Source of the DNA: JBAXAM01 sp964213355
Lineage (GTDB): Bacteria; Pseudomonadota; Gammaproteobacteria; UBA9339
Length of the DNA: 64,000 nucleotides
NCBI GenBank assembly: GCA_964213355.1
Contig: CAXOVY010000002.1
Location: 1 to 64,000 of the forward strand
Reading direction: 5' to 3'
The notes below the pieces were generated by a model, which saw nothing but the letters and a program-made list of their open reading frames with translations, was not told the origin of the DNA and ran no database searches. Positions 26,664-35,413 of the stretch are shown here, one piece after another (the first letter of the stretch is position 1; each line of letters opens with the position of its first letter). A program made the position numbers and the translations under genes.

Positions 26664-27115
26664 TTTCTCCCAGTATGTCCAAAACCGCCCTCACCACGTT
26701 TAGACGTAGTGAAATCAGTAACCACTTCAAAGTTAGCGTGTAAAACTGGAACAATTATTAATTGCGCAATACGCTCACCTGGCGCAATAGTAAAGGCTTC
26801 GGTTCCCCTATTCCAGCATGAAACCATAATTTGTCCCTGATAGTCAGAATCGAGCAAACCAACTAGATTACCAAGCACAATTCCATGTTTATGCCCAAGA
26901 CCAGACCTAGGTAAAATCATTGCAGCAAAACCTGGATCAGCAATATGAATGGCAATTCCCGACGGAATTAATTCAGTACCTCCCGGCTTTAACGTTAAAT
27001 CTTGATCTAAACAAGCACGTAAATCCAGACCAGCCGAACCAGCAGTCGCATATTGCGGCAATGGATAAACACTGCCAATATTTTTATTTAATATTTTAAA
27101 CTGAACTTTGAGCAT
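26660..27115 (-). CDS. dut: Deoxyuridine triphosphatase
   Basis: 151 residues, the normal length. The conserved dUTPase motifs are AGSAGLDLRACLD (I), ILPRSGLGHKHGIVLGNLVG (II/III) and GERIAQLIIVPV (IV), with the C-terminal glycine-rich motif V in KRGEGGFGHTGRN. It hydrolyses dUTP to dUMP, keeping uracil out of DNA and feeding dTMP synthesis. Its start overlaps the end of obgE by 20 bp. Confidence 0.97.
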   Translation of the reverse strand: MLKVQFKILNKNIGSVYPLPQYATAGSAGLDLRACLDQDLTLKPGGTELIPSGIAIHIADPGFAAMILPRSGLGHKHGIVLGNLVGLLDSDYQGQIMVSCWNRGTEAFTIAPGERIAQLIIVPVLHANFEVVTDFTTSKRGEGGFGHTGRN

Positions 27116-28133
27116 GATCTTTTGCCTTACGGTGAATTATACGGTCCATCAGCTTATAACACAATTCTTGGGTCCCGATTTTTTTTATGGCAGAAATTTG
27201 AAAAACCTTACCTTTCCACTTGAGACGCTTAACAATATCGTCTGCTTTTTCTTTGAGTTCTTCTTTGGATAGCAAATCGATTTTGTTTAATACCAACCAT
27301 CGATCTTTTTTAGCAAGTTCTGGACTAAATTTTTTTATCTCCCTAGCAATGGTCTTTACCGCTACAACTGGATCACCACCACCAGCTGGTGCTATATCGA
27401 TCAAATGTAGCAATATACTGGTACGAGCCAAATGCTTTAGAAATTGAATTCCAAGCCCAGCACCCTCAGCAGCCCCTTCAACCAAACCAGGTATATCTGC
27501 AACTACGAAACTGCGTTCTGCATCAACACGTACTACCCCAAGATTAGGGTATAAAGTTGTAAATGGATAATCAGCAACCTTGGGACGTGCAGCAGAAATA
27601 GATCGAATAAAAGTAGACTTGCCTGCATTGGGTAATCCAAGCAAACCAACATCTGCTAATAATTTTAGTTCAAGCCTTAACTCATGCTCTTCACCAGGCT
27701 TACCCTCAGTCGTCTTACGTGGTGCGCGATTGGTACTGGTTTTGAAATGCAAATTGCCAAAACCATGAAAACCACCTTTCGCTATACAAATTTTTTGCTC
27801 ATCCTTTGTCAGATCGGCTATTAACTCGTCAGTGCTAGCATCATAAATTAAGGTTCCAACCGGTACTCGAATAATTAAATCATCTCCGTTTCTACCCGTA
27901 CATTGAGTTCCCATACCATCCTGACCGCGCTGAGCCTCAAAGAGCTTTTTGAAACGAAAATCAACTAAAGTATTTAGATTGCGATCAGTAACAAAAAAAA
28001 TACTACCCCCATTGCCGCCATCACCACCATTCGGACCACCAAAAGGAGCAAATTTTTCTCGACGAAAACTCATGCAGCCATTGCCACCTGCACCAGCTTC
28101 AACTTTAATTTTAACTTCGTCTACGAATTTCAT
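27096..28133 (-). CDS. obgE: Obg GTPase (ObgE/CgtA)
   Basis: 345 residues. The glycine-rich Obg fold is at the N-terminus (VEAGAGGNGCMSFRREKF and GGNGGSIFF). The G domain has GLPNAGKSTFI (G1, about 166), DIPGLVEGA (G3) and NKIDLL (G4). It is an essential ribosome-assembly and stress GTPase. The usual rpmA and rplU genes are not upstream in the window. Confidence 0.97.
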   Translation of the reverse strand: MKFVDEVKIKVEAGAGGNGCMSFRREKFAPFGGPNGGDGGNGGSIFFVTDRNLNTLVDFRFKKLFEAQRGQDGMGTQCTGRNGDDLIIRVPVGTLIYDASTDELIADLTKDEQKICIAKGGFHGFGNLHFKTSTNRAPRKTTEGKPGEEHELRLELKLLADVGLLGLPNAGKSTFIRSISAARPKVADYPFTTLYPNLGVVRVDAERSFVVADIPGLVEGAAEGAGLGIQFLKHLARTSILLHLIDIAPAGGGDPVVAVKTIAREIKKFSPELAKKDRWLVLNKIDLLSKEELKEKADDIVKRLKWKGKVFQISAIKKIGTQELCYKLMDRIIHRKAKDHAQSSV

Positions 28134-28299
28134 GAGAATATGTTCCTATAAAATATTATAGTAAGCTATAAAAAGAATATGTTGGCATTTTTTTGCAAAA
28201 TAAACTAGTCTCTGAGTGATTTATCTAATCTTTTTGTTTGTTTGTTTGCGATAAATCAATTAAATGGTGTCATATCAACTACTTTCAATAGGAGAAAAA

Positions 28300-28548
28300 A
28301 TGATAAACACAATCGTTGAATTAAATCAAAACCAAATTAGTGCAGTTTTCGGTGGTATTGAAGATGACAAAGACAGCACTGTTACATCACCAGTGGCGGA
28401 GATAGATAGAGAAAAATATGTTGATCTATCTCCAGGCGGAGTAGCATGGAGAATCTTTCAGGGTACTAGCATAGCTATTTTTACCTTCGTAGTTGGATCT
28501 CTTTTCCTAAAGGGCTTAAAAAAACTGAAAACACTGAAAACTCAGTAG
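28300..28548 (+). CDS. Small protein with double-glycine leader (bacteriocin-like), first
   Basis: 82 residues from the ATG at 28300, which has AGGAG just upstream; an in-frame ATG at 28264 is disregarded. The first 19 residues, MINTIVELNQNQISAVFGG, end in GG like leaders removed by C39 peptidase transporters. The mature part holds acidic then hydrophobic segments (TSIAIFTFVVGSLFL, one membrane helix) and a basic tail. It could be a microcin-like peptide or signalling peptide. No transporter or immunity gene lies next to it. Confidence 0.65.
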   Translation: MINTIVELNQNQISAVFGGIEDDKDSTVTSPVAEIDREKYVDLSPGGVAWRIFQGTSIAIFTFVVGSLFLKGLKKLKTLKTQ

Positions 28549-28595
28549 AACCTATAAAATTATATTGCTAATTAATTATTTTACTGGAGACAATT

Positions 28596-28877
28596 ATGAT
28601 CAACAAAATCGTTGTTTTAAATAAAAAAGAAATTGATGCCATTTCAGGAGGGGTTTTATTATCTAAAGAATTTGGACAAGATTTAGATACCACATTTGCA
28701 CTGGTTTTACTAGGCTTACCGCCCGTAGCCTGCACTATTATAGGCTTACCGCCCCCAGTCTGCAGCGCTGTTATACCCCTAGGTATGCTTGTAGCAGGCT
28801 TCCTTGGATTCGTGGAAGTACCAAAGGTTAGCAAATATTTAACAAACCCACCACCAAAAAAAGTTGCAGCTAATTGA
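28596..28877 (+). CDS. Small protein with double-glycine leader (bacteriocin-like), second
   Basis: 93 residues. Its leader MINKIVVLNKKEIDAISGG aligns position by position with that of the gene 47 bp upstream, including GG at 18-19. The mature part has two GLPP repeats around cysteines (LLGLPPVACTIIGLPPPVC), a hydrophobic helix and a basic Pro-rich end. GGAG lies before the ATG. A hairpin with T-run at 28894-28920 follows, so both peptides probably form one short transcript. Confidence 0.65.
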   Translation: MINKIVVLNKKEIDAISGGVLLSKEFGQDLDTTFALVLLGLPPVACTIIGLPPPVCSAVIPLGMLVAGFLGFVEVPKVSKYLTNPPPKKVAAN

Positions 28878-28893
28878 TCTTTAGCAGCTAAAA

Positions 28894-28920
28894 AACAGCC
28901 TCTATTCAGAGGCTGTTTTT
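28894..28920. terminator. Bidirectional intrinsic terminator
   Basis: The stem AACAGCCTC...GAGGCTGTT (28894-28917) is followed by TTTTT on the plus strand and preceded by AAAAA, which gives a T-run on the minus strand. It lies between the convergent ends of the second GG-leader gene and mvaD-idi and can stop transcription from both sides. Confidence 0.9.
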
Positions 28921-28931
28921 CTATAACCACT

Positions 28932-30455
28932 TCATAAACACTGTAGCAACAAATCTAAAGCTTCAGGCAACCAAACAGTATATTTTTGCGGGTTTTCTTG
29001 TAGATCGACGCGCAGCATAAAAATATCTACCCAGCAACAATTTTGCACTTCATCTAAATTTACTTGAAATTCATTACACTCATAAAAACCAATTAACACA
29101 TGATCAAGTTCATTTTCAATTAAACCAACATTGGGAAGCTTTGCTGTATAATGAAATTGGCCTATTTCTTGTAACTCAGCACTAAACCCCATTTCCTCAC
29201 ACAAACGTCTTTCCGCAGCTTCGATTATATTTTCTCCAGGCCGCGGGTGACCACAACAAGTATTCGACCAAAGATTAGCGCTGTGATATTTAATTGAACT
29301 TCGTTGTTGGAGTAATACTTCTATCCTACCTTCTAACTTACGCAAAATGAAAACAGAAAAAGCTCGATGTAATTGGCCCTGAATATGCGCAGCTAGCTTT
29401 TCACTGGCGCCAACTTCAATACCTTTTTCATTAACTAAAACAACTTGCTCAGTGCGACTCACAGCAAACGGCAACACGACATCCAGCTCGGGAAAAACAC
29501 GCAAAACTATTGATTCATGTTCCGCTAAAAACAATAATTGCAAATTAGGCCCAGCATCTTGCGTAAAAAATATCGGGATGTTTTCTGATCTAAGCTCTCG
29601 AACCTTTGCCATTGCCTCAACGGTTTGTGGCAAAGCATAAATAACTGGTGGCTCAGCTGATTGCATCAAAGAATGCATTGCGATGGCGTTATTTTCAGCA
29701 GTTTGGCCAAGCAAGACAAAGTCCTTACGCGCTAAAGCTAGTTTGATAGCATCTAAATCCTGCGCCACTTGCTCGGGCCAAGCACTATAAAACGGTGACG
29801 TATTTACCGTATGCTCCATCGCAACAGTTGATGAAATTGGTTTTTCTCGTGTTGAAATGGTCAAGGCACCAATATGTAGCTTGGGCCAAATATACTCTAA
29901 TTTAACACCATAACTGTCCATACCATCATAGGCATCACCTTGTTGCCACTCGACAAATCCTGTAAATAACGAACGACAAGCGCTACCACTACCTAAACGT
30001 GCCAAAATCGAAAGATCTTTTTTATGCAGCTGCCAATCGTAGAGCTGATTCAACGCCTGGACTAGAGCAGCAAAACCGCAAGCTGACGAAGCAAAACCCG
30101 CAGCAATCGGCACATTAGTGTCAACACTAACTGAGTAATGTGTACCATGAGGACGAAATAAATTTAAAAAACTTTGCAGACGCTTGGCAAACTTACTCGT
30201 TAAACTAATAGGTATACCATTAACAATATAATTATCAACTTCACCTTCTTGCTTAACTTTAGTGAAAGCACCTTTATTGCCAAGTGAAATTGACAAACTC
30301 GAAGTAACTGGCAAGTTTAATTCAATATCGCGCTTGCCCCAGTATTTACAAAGTGCAACATTGCTGGGCGCCCACGCGCAGCCACCGGCACTATTAACAA
30401 ATTGACCATGATTGGTATTACGCAATATGTGTTTTACTATGTCGATTTTTTCCAT
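28932..30455 (-). CDS. mvaD-idi: Diphosphomevalonate decarboxylase fused to isopentenyl-diphosphate isomerase
   Basis: 507 residues in two parts. Residues about 1-330 are MvaD, a GHMP-fold enzyme: APSNVALCKYWGKRDIELNL and AAGFASSACGFAAL. Residues about 345-507 are type I IDI, a Nudix enzyme: SNTCCGHPRPGENIIEAAE with the following RRLCEEMGF, and ENELDHVLIG with the catalytic Glu. The fusion would turn mevalonate diphosphate into IPP and isomerise it to DMAPP in one chain. It is the last gene of the mevalonate operon. Confidence 0.95.
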   Translation of the reverse strand: MEKIDIVKHILRNTNHGQFVNSAGGCAWAPSNVALCKYWGKRDIELNLPVTSSLSISLGNKGAFTKVKQEGEVDNYIVNGIPISLTSKFAKRLQSFLNLFRPHGTHYSVSVDTNVPIAAGFASSACGFAALVQALNQLYDWQLHKKDLSILARLGSGSACRSLFTGFVEWQQGDAYDGMDSYGVKLEYIWPKLHIGALTISTREKPISSTVAMEHTVNTSPFYSAWPEQVAQDLDAIKLALARKDFVLLGQTAENNAIAMHSLMQSAEPPVIYALPQTVEAMAKVRELRSENIPIFFTQDAGPNLQLLFLAEHESIVLRVFPELDVVLPFAVSRTEQVVLVNEKGIEVGASEKLAAHIQGQLHRAFSVFILRKLEGRIEVLLQQRSSIKYHSANLWSNTCCGHPRPGENIIEAAERRLCEEMGFSAELQEIGQFHYTAKLPNVGLIENELDHVLIGFYECNEFQVNLDEVQNCCWVDIFMLRVDLQENPQKYTVWLPEALDLLLQCL

Positions 30456-30456
30456 A

Positions 30457-30918
30457 TCACCTTTTTTTAATCAACAACCAATTCTTCGGGTCATTTTTAA
30501 AACCAACCAATACCCAAGTACCAATCAATTTTTTGCCATGCAATATAAATTCTAGTTTTCTTTGTTGTAATCCAGCTTGTACATCATTGATCGGCTCCCA
30601 TGTTCCTTTATCCCAAATTTCTACAGTTCCCGCACCATATTCACCTTCAGGAATTACACCTTCGAAATTCGCATATTCTAAAGGATGATCTTCAGTCATC
30701 ACCGCCAATCGTTTATCTTTAGGACTGAGGCTTGGGCCTTTAGGAATTGCCCAGCTTTTAAGCACGCCATCAACTGCCAACCGAAAATCATAATGCAAAT
30801 GACTAGACTGATGTTTTTGCACCACAAAAACATTCTGCAGAGCATGAGCGGAAGTTTCACCACTCGGCTCTGAGGTTTTTTTGAAATTTCTTTTTTTGTA
30901 ATATTCAACAAGCCTCAT
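30457..30918 (-). CDS. Stand-alone LigD-type 3'-phosphoesterase
   Basis: About 153 residues matching the phosphoesterase domain of bacterial LigD: FVVQKHQSSHLHYDFRLAVD (metal-site His and Asp), LKSWAIPKGPSL, and EGVIPEGEYGAGTVEIWDKG. Such enzymes remove 3'-phosphates or ribonucleotides at DNA ends in end joining. No ligase or Ku lies nearby. The ATG at 30918 is preferred; the frame extends to 30945. It overlaps mvaK2 by 14 bp and is one base from mvaD-idi, so it is co-transcribed with isoprenoid genes, an odd context. Confidence 0.9.
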   Translation of the reverse strand: MRLVEYYKKRNFKKTSEPSGETSAHALQNVFVVQKHQSSHLHYDFRLAVDGVLKSWAIPKGPSLSPKDKRLAVMTEDHPLEYANFEGVIPEGEYGAGTVEIWDKGTWEPINDVQAGLQQRKLEFILHGKKLIGTWVLVGFKNDPKNWLLIKKR

Positions 30919-31873
30919 AATTAAAACCCGTAGCACTAACCGCAACCCTAATCTGTTTTATTCCAAGTTTTTGTTGTGCATTATTTCTTGGAAATGTATC
31001 TGCCATTATTTCACCCAAACCTATCGCACAATCCCCCATACCTGCCCCAGAAATTTTGGCACCATAAATATTTTGCTTGGCACGTAAATCCAAAATTAAC
31101 TCAGCTAAAATATTATTATTTACACCAATCGCATCTTGTAATCCTTGATGAATATTCATGAGCTCACCTAACCTCGCCAAATCATTTTTTTTGATAGCCA
31201 GAGCTGCATTTTTGGCACACTTCCCCATTGCATTATATAAATCGGCAAAAATAGCTGGAAATTGCGCGCGTTTTTTTTCAACTGCAGCAATAACTTTAAA
31301 CGTAGGAGTTTTCCAACCAGAATAAACTGCTATCAAAGGTAAATGAGCATTATTAAGCTTTTGGATTTTTAGCGGCTGCATTTGGTATACAATTAATCCA
31401 CCAAACACACTTGCTGCAACATCAGCTCCGGAGGCAATACTATGCACCGAGCGAATCACTTTAACCGCTTGTTTATATAACCACATTAAATCTGGTGCTT
31501 TGCCTTCTAACCATATAGCTAAGGCACCAATAGTTGCGACCGTAACTGCAGCAGAAGAACCAAAACCAATATTAGGAGGAAATTCAGATCTTATATGCAG
31601 CAGAAAACCACAGTCAATTTTGGTTAAATATTGTTTGATAGCAGTAAGCACATAATCATATGGACTAGTAACGGCAAACTCATCAAGCGCAACCACGTGT
31701 TCACCAAATTCGGCGGAAACAATGCGGATACTACGATCAAAACTAGGCACTAGCTCAACCTGAATATAATTATTAACTGCGGTTACCACTGCTTGCCTAC
31801 CATGCAAAACGGCATGCTCACCAAAAAGCATCAAACTACCAGGAGCTGAAACTTTATAAGATCTTAAGTCCAC
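30905..31873 (-). CDS. mvaK2: GHMP kinase, likely phosphomevalonate kinase
   Basis: 322 residues of the GHMP kinase family: SAPGSLMLFGEHAVLHGRQA at the start, the ATP loop PPNIGFGSSAAVTVATIGAL (about 98-117), SIASGADVAASVFGGLIVYQ and the C-terminal KISGAGMGDCAIGL. It is a paralogue of the next upstream kinase. ASGADVAAS resembles phosphomevalonate kinases, and the pathway needs that step, so MvaK2 is the best call. A second mevalonate-type kinase is possible. It overlaps mvaK1 by 20 bp. Confidence 0.75.
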   Translation of the reverse strand: MDLRSYKVSAPGSLMLFGEHAVLHGRQAVVTAVNNYIQVELVPSFDRSIRIVSAEFGEHVVALDEFAVTSPYDYVLTAIKQYLTKIDCGFLLHIRSEFPPNIGFGSSAAVTVATIGALAIWLEGKAPDLMWLYKQAVKVIRSVHSIASGADVAASVFGGLIVYQMQPLKIQKLNNAHLPLIAVYSGWKTPTFKVIAAVEKKRAQFPAIFADLYNAMGKCAKNAALAIKKNDLARLGELMNIHQGLQDAIGVNNNILAELILDLRAKQNIYGAKISGAGMGDCAIGLGEIMADTFPRNNAQQKLGIKQIRVAVSATGFNYEAC

Positions 31874-32885
31874 TCAGCTCCCCTTGCACTGGTAAAATTT
31901 CATAACCATACTCCTTGGCAATATCTACAACCGCAGCCTCCCCTACTACCAAAACTACGCCAGCATTAGTACCACTTACAGCACCCGCGCCACTAATTTT
32001 AGCGGCACTGCCTAACTCTTCCACATCTGCAATAAATTTGGCTACTCTACCCGGAACCACACCTATATATTTTAAGAGCTGGTGATTTTCCCGTATACAT
32101 TCTTGTATTGCAGGCAAATTACCCTGCTGCAATGCTAAATCCATAACCGTTGTTACCTCAGTAAAATCATCAGTAATTTCACTATCTTGAAAATACTTAG
32201 CAATAGCCGCTACACACTCACCGGTAGAAGTTTGTGGTTTTCCCGTATTTACTAAAACCAAAGGAATATTCGGCAAATTACGCTGACTCATATTACCATC
32301 AACAAAAAAATAACAGCCACCATGCAAGGATAAAAATAAATCTAAACCACTCGATCTGCCATGCTGCAAATTTTCTATCTCGCGCCCAAAATGCAGATAT
32401 TTATCCACTACCAGCGAGCAACCAAAGTAATTGACTAATGCATGCATTAAGCTTAAGATCACAGCCGCTGAAGCACCCATACCACACCCAATCGGCAAAG
32501 TTGATTGCACCTGTATTTTAAGGCCATCTTTTATGGTTAAGGATAAATTTTCCACCAGGTAGATAAAAGCATATTGGATTAATTCCAGCGGATTATGAAT
32601 AACATTTTTGATGTTACATTTACCCGCAATAAAATCCTGATAACGCTTGTCTATTTTTGTTTGCAAAACTTGCAATTCTTGCAGTGTTAATGCATGACTT
32701 AACTTATCGTGCATAAACTCAAACTTAATTTTATGATCCAAGTGCTGTGAAATAGTAGTTTCAACAAACCGATTTACCGCAACCGCTAATGCTGGTTTAC
32801 CATAAACCACTGCATGCTCACCCGATAAAATTATTTTCCCAGGAGCACGAGCAGTAATTACTATGTTGTGTGATTTTGCGCTCAT
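31854..32885 (-). CDS. mvaK1: Mevalonate kinase
   Basis: 343 residues. GHMP motifs: APGKIILSGEHAVVYGKPAL, LPIGCGMGASAAVILSLMHA, HGRSSGLDLFLSLHGG (the HGxxSGxD of mevalonate kinases) and KISGAGAVSGTNAGVVL. It phosphorylates mevalonate to 5-phosphomevalonate. Its start overlaps the end of mvaS by four bases, as expected for a coupled operon. Confidence 0.88.
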   Translation of the reverse strand: MSAKSHNIVITARAPGKIILSGEHAVVYGKPALAVAVNRFVETTISQHLDHKIKFEFMHDKLSHALTLQELQVLQTKIDKRYQDFIAGKCNIKNVIHNPLELIQYAFIYLVENLSLTIKDGLKIQVQSTLPIGCGMGASAAVILSLMHALVNYFGCSLVVDKYLHFGREIENLQHGRSSGLDLFLSLHGGCYFFVDGNMSQRNLPNIPLVLVNTGKPQTSTGECVAAIAKYFQDSEITDDFTEVTTVMDLALQQGNLPAIQECIRENHQLLKYIGVVPGRVAKFIADVEELGSAAKISGAGAVSGTNAGVVLVVGEAAVVDIAKEYGYEILPVQGELSGLKIL

Positions 32886-34054
32886 TCTACTTGCTCATAA
32901 ACACGCTGATGTTGTTCTAGCGCTTGCAGGCGAAATTTTCCGGTCTGCCAGGCAAACAATTTTAGACAACTACCATCAACTGGTAATTTAAAGCTATAAA
33001 ATTCCTCATATTCAGCAAAAGTAAGTTCCAAACGCGCTGCTAACATTGCCCGGTGGTGATCGCGCAGCAATCTGGTTTGATAATTATTTACCACACGTGC
33101 GGCAAAAAACTCACCGCTGCTACCAGAGCCATAACTATATAAACCAATAAGCTTTCCTGAAAGATCAGTTGTTACATTTTCAAGCAAAGAAAGAATACCC
33201 AAATATAATGATGCTGTGTAACAATTACCAATTTCGCGACTATAAATTAATGATTGACCAACTTGATAATCCACTTCTTCTTCGCTTATGTTTTTTATGC
33301 CATTCACTCTTGCCAATTTTTTATGTGTCCTTTCCACTAATTTTGCAACTGGAGAGTGATAACAAAAGCGATCATGATCGGTAAATTTACGCCCAGTTAG
33401 CGCTGCATATTGTTGCCAGGTTTCTTCGGCAAAACGTATATAAGTGTCACAAGATAAACGCCCATCGACTAACGCAACATCCGAATAATTCGGCCGCCAA
33501 AAATCCATTGTTTCTCTAGTACAAAATCCAGCCACAGGTTCAATCTCAAGCAGGCGTGAATTCGCGCTCAATAGCATTGCTGCTGCCCCCGAGCCCTGTG
33601 ATGATTCTGCAGCAGTGTTAAACTCATATCGCGCAATATCAGCAGCAATCAATAAAACTTTTTTACCTGGGTTTTGCCGTAGCCAAGCAAGCCCCATTTG
33701 CAAACCAAACGTCGCACTATAACAAGCCTGCTTTAATTCAACTACCCGACAACGCTTTGGCAAATTAAATAATTTGTGAATGTAAGTTGCTGCTGATTTT
33801 GAAAGGTCAACTCCAGTTTCAGTTGCAAACAAAACCATCTCAATATTGGCAACATCTTCGTTTTTTAAAAGAGGTTCTATTGCATTAGCTGCCAGTGTCA
33901 CCACATCTTCATTTGGCGGTACAACTGCCATTTTCTTTTGTCCAAGATCATCGTAAAACTTAAGGTAGTCAATGCTGCGCGCGCTAGCTAAGGTCTTAAG
34001 ATCGATATAGTAATTTGAGGTATAAAAACTAATGGCATCTATTCCGAAATTCAT
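32882..34054 (-). CDS. mvaS: HMG-CoA synthase of the mevalonate pathway
   Basis: 390 residues. The active Cys lies in VELKQACYSATFGLQ (about 111), the catalytic His in RFCYHSPVAKLVERTHK and the late loop is YSYGSGSSGEFF. It condenses acetyl-CoA and acetoacetyl-CoA to HMG-CoA. It is first in the operon mvaS-mvaK1-mvaK2-phosphoesterase-mvaD::idi. No HMG-CoA reductase gene is in the window. It differs clearly from the PksG-like synthase at 17329-18561. Confidence 0.93.
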   Translation of the reverse strand: MNFGIDAISFYTSNYYIDLKTLASARSIDYLKFYDDLGQKKMAVVPPNEDVVTLAANAIEPLLKNEDVANIEMVLFATETGVDLSKSAATYIHKLFNLPKRCRVVELKQACYSATFGLQMGLAWLRQNPGKKVLLIAADIARYEFNTAAESSQGSGAAAMLLSANSRLLEIEPVAGFCTRETMDFWRPNYSDVALVDGRLSCDTYIRFAEETWQQYAALTGRKFTDHDRFCYHSPVAKLVERTHKKLARVNGIKNISEEEVDYQVGQSLIYSREIGNCYTASLYLGILSLLENVTTDLSGKLIGLYSYGSGSSGEFFAARVVNNYQTRLLRDHHRAMLAARLELTFAEYEEFYSFKLPVDGSCLKLFAWQTGKFRLQALEQHQRVYEQVE

Positions 34055-34195
34055 AACTTACTCTAACCAATTGATTTTTAGAAGATGAATTATAGGATGA
34101 AATTGAAAAAATGGCTATTGAATTGTTTTGTTTTGTCAGTTGGTTACTAAAAATCAGTAGTTAGCTCTTGGGATAATTTTATGTTATAAATAACC

Positions 34196-35413
34196 ATGAA
34201 ATTAAATTTATGGCAAAAAGTTCTCATTGGTATGTTGCTCGGGGTATTGTGCGGCTATCTATTCCGAGATCACTTTCTAGTGTTTAAACCTATTGCAATC
34301 ATCTATACCAACATGGTGAAAATGATTGTTGTTCCAACCGTATTTTTCGCTATATTGTTCGGCATGACCAATATTAGCGATATCCACGCCCTTGGCCGCA
34401 TAGGAATAAAAGCATCGATAATTTACGCTAGCGCAACCATATTAGCGGTAACCTTGGGAATTATATTTACCTTATTTTTTGAACCTGGAACAGGTGTCAG
34501 TCTAATAAACAACCATGGCCAGGATATAGGCAATGTTGTCACTGCGCAGCAGAAACTAAGCGATATTATCACCAACATAGTACCAACCAACCCCATTCAT
34601 GCTATGGCTAGTGGCAATACCTTACAAGTTGTTGTTTTTGCTTTTTTCTTGGGACTAGCTTTAATCTTGGTTGGCGAAAAAGCAAGCGATGTTAGAAAAG
34701 TAATTGTATCAACTACCAATGTAATTTTTAAAATGGTAGAGCTAGTCATTAAAACAACACCGTATGGCGTATTTGCCATCATGGCGTGGATCGTTGGTGA
34801 ATACGGATTTTCTTTGGTGCTGAGTTTGGGAAAACTTATTTTTGTTATTATGGCAGCGTTTGCCTTGCAATATGTAATATTCGGAATAATGCTGTTGCTA
34901 GCCAAACTTAAACCAGTTCAATTTTACAAAAAAACATTTAACATTCAAACACTAGCATTAGCAACATCAAGCAGTAAAGCGACAATCACAACTGCAATTC
35001 ACGACCTACAAGAAAAAGTAGGCGTATCAAAAAATGTGGCTGGGTTTATATTACCGCTCGGTGCCTCTATAAACATGACTGGCTCTGCAATATATATTGC
35101 CGCTTGTGCTATATTTTTTGCCCAAGTAGCTGGGATACACCTAACAGGGAGCCAATATTTAATACTCATTGTTACATCAACTATCGGATCAGTCGGAGCA
35201 GCTGGCTATCCAGGCGGCGGAGTTATAATGCTTAGTATGGTGTTATCATCTTTAGGCTTACCCATCGAAGGAATACCTTTGATTTTAGGCATTGATCGTT
35301 TCATAGACATGTTCAGAACCATGATTAATGTTACTGGCGACTGTGCAGTAACGGTAATTGTCGATAAAATGAATAATACACTGAATGTTGATAAATATAA
35401 TAGCTTAGAATAA
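34196..35413 (+). CDS. Dicarboxylate/amino-acid:cation symporter (DAACS family)
   Basis: 405 residues with eight or more membrane helices and the family's substrate-binding marks: LATSSSKATITTAIHDLQE (serine-rich hairpin), ASINMTGSAIYIA, GAAGYPGGGVIM and MINVTGDCAVTVIVDK. Such carriers import glutamate, aspartate or C4-dicarboxylates with Na+ or H+. For a host-dependent bacterium this would be a carbon source entry. It is read away from the mvaS operon; its last 9 bp overlap the convergent tilS end. Confidence 0.93.
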   Translation: MKLNLWQKVLIGMLLGVLCGYLFRDHFLVFKPIAIIYTNMVKMIVVPTVFFAILFGMTNISDIHALGRIGIKASIIYASATILAVTLGIIFTLFFEPGTGVSLINNHGQDIGNVVTAQQKLSDIITNIVPTNPIHAMASGNTLQVVVFAFFLGLALILVGEKASDVRKVIVSTTNVIFKMVELVIKTTPYGVFAIMAWIVGEYGFSLVLSLGKLIFVIMAAFALQYVIFGIMLLLAKLKPVQFYKKTFNIQTLALATSSSKATITTAIHDLQEKVGVSKNVAGFILPLGASINMTGSAIYIAACAIFFAQVAGIHLTGSQYLILIVTSTIGSVGAAGYPGGGVIMLSMVLSSLGLPIEGIPLILGIDRFIDMFRTMINVTGDCAVTVIVDKMNNTLNVDKYNSLE

